A stretch of 64,000 nt of DNA from Alphaproteobacteria bacterium (GTDB lineage: Bacteria; Pseudomonadota; Alphaproteobacteria; Sphingomonadales; Sphingomonadaceae): NCBI GenBank assembly GCA_005883305.1, contig VBAC01000001.1, forward strand, positions 248,001-312,000, given 5' to 3'. A program made the position numbers and the translations under genes. Every line of letters starts with the position of its first letter. Position 1 is the stretch's first letter. Below the pieces are notes generated by a model. That model saw only the letters and a list, made by a program, of their open reading frames with translations, did no database searches and was not told where the DNA came from. This document shows positions 63,714-64,000 of the stretch, piece after piece.

Positions 63714-64000
63714 CTACTCGGCGGCCGTCTGGGCGATGGCTCGCGCGGGCGACGCCGCCTGGCTGCGCGCCTTGCCGATCCATACCCGCAGCAACGCCAA
63801 TAGCAATTCTATGTCCACCGGCTTGGCGATGTAATCGGACGCTCCGGCGTCGAGGCACTTCTGCCGGTCGCCCTTCATCGCCTTGGCGGTGACCGAGATC
63901 AGGGGAACGTCGGCCAGCGCCGGATTGGCGCGGATCTGCCGCATCGTCTCGTAGCCGTCCATTTCGGGCATCATGATGTCGATGAGCGCGATGTCGATTC
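63714..64000 (-). CDS. Response regulator, C-terminal part (5' end outside the window)
   Basis: The frame is open to the window end. Visible are [17 protein letters not shown] with the phospho-Asp region, [10 protein letters not shown] and the conserved Lys in YIAKPVD, then a short tail rich in Ala. It is a receiver domain, perhaps the last module of a larger kinase. The stop lies three bases before the hybrid kinase start. Confidence 0.85.
   Translation of the reverse strand, partial: IDIALIDIMMPEMDGYETMRQIRANPALADVPLISVTAKAMKGDRQKCLDAGASDYIAKPVDIELLLALLRVWIGKARSQAASPARAIAQTAAE

Overview
The window looks like a chromosomal segment of a GC-rich alphaproteobacterium, most like the Sphingomonadales. 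Reasons: a complete, tightly overlapping division and cell-wall (dcw) cluster ending in an FtsZ with a long acidic linker, a MurE with the meso-DAP motif DNPR, several families of palindromic intergenic repeats of the kind seen in sphingomonads, GANTC sites at repeat ends, and a perfect EcfG-type general-stress promoter. Genus is inference only.

Layout. (1) 1-15907: dcw cluster ftsI(partial)-murE-murF-mraY-murD-ftsW-murG-murC-murB-ddlB-ftsQ-ftsA-ftsZ, nearly all joined by 1-4 base stop/start overlaps. Palindromic repeats have entered it at the ftsW/murG junction (with a 29 bp duplication of the murG start), in frame inside the 5' end of murB, and just before ddlB. (2) 16033-22665: TPR/SPOR protein, dgt, argS, SPOR membrane protein, nagZ. 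(3) 22687-24900: rpsM-rpsK-rpoA with a strong promoter and a terminator, but without the usual secY/adk upstream or rplQ downstream. (4) 24952-30266: an RHS/YD-repeat polymorphic toxin locus with a 71-aa YD partner, a 1439-aa RHS protein with a low-GC C-terminal tip, a membrane protein as candidate immunity protein, and a displaced RHS core fragment sharing 191 bp with the main gene. (5) 30385-34944: a small HTH protein, an IF-1 paralogue, a short hypothetical, then a three-gene unit of an Lgt-like membrane protein, a tetraether-synthase (Tes/MJ0619)-like radical SAM enzyme and a small membrane protein, followed by an orphan DUF2272 gene. (6) 35014-38796: a nitroreductase and a pyrimidine-degradation cluster rutB-rutC-rutD-rutA. 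(7) 38837-42674: lipoprotein, secreted hypothetical, two methyltransferases, DUF2147, phosphoribosyltransferase. (8) 42935-46531 (minus): KaiC-like double ATPase plus a hybrid histidine kinase, preceded by the EcfG-type promoter. (9) 46597-53250: flavin monooxygenase, three acyl-CoA dehydrogenases behind a LiuR-like palindrome, thioesterase and mtnP. (10) 53387-55910: glycerate kinase, DUF2459 protein, urate-oxidase-N-like membrane protein. (11) 56245-61474: MacAB/TolC-like tripartite efflux system with a split MacB. (12) 61617-64000 (minus): hybrid histidine kinase and a truncated response regulator.

The most promising little-described items are the Lgt-like/Tes-like radical SAM unit, which suggests an unusual membrane-lipid modification; the RHS toxin with its orphan fragment; and the way mobile palindromes have become start sites, stop codons and coding sequence of essential genes. 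All functional calls come from reading motifs and context; no database search was run.
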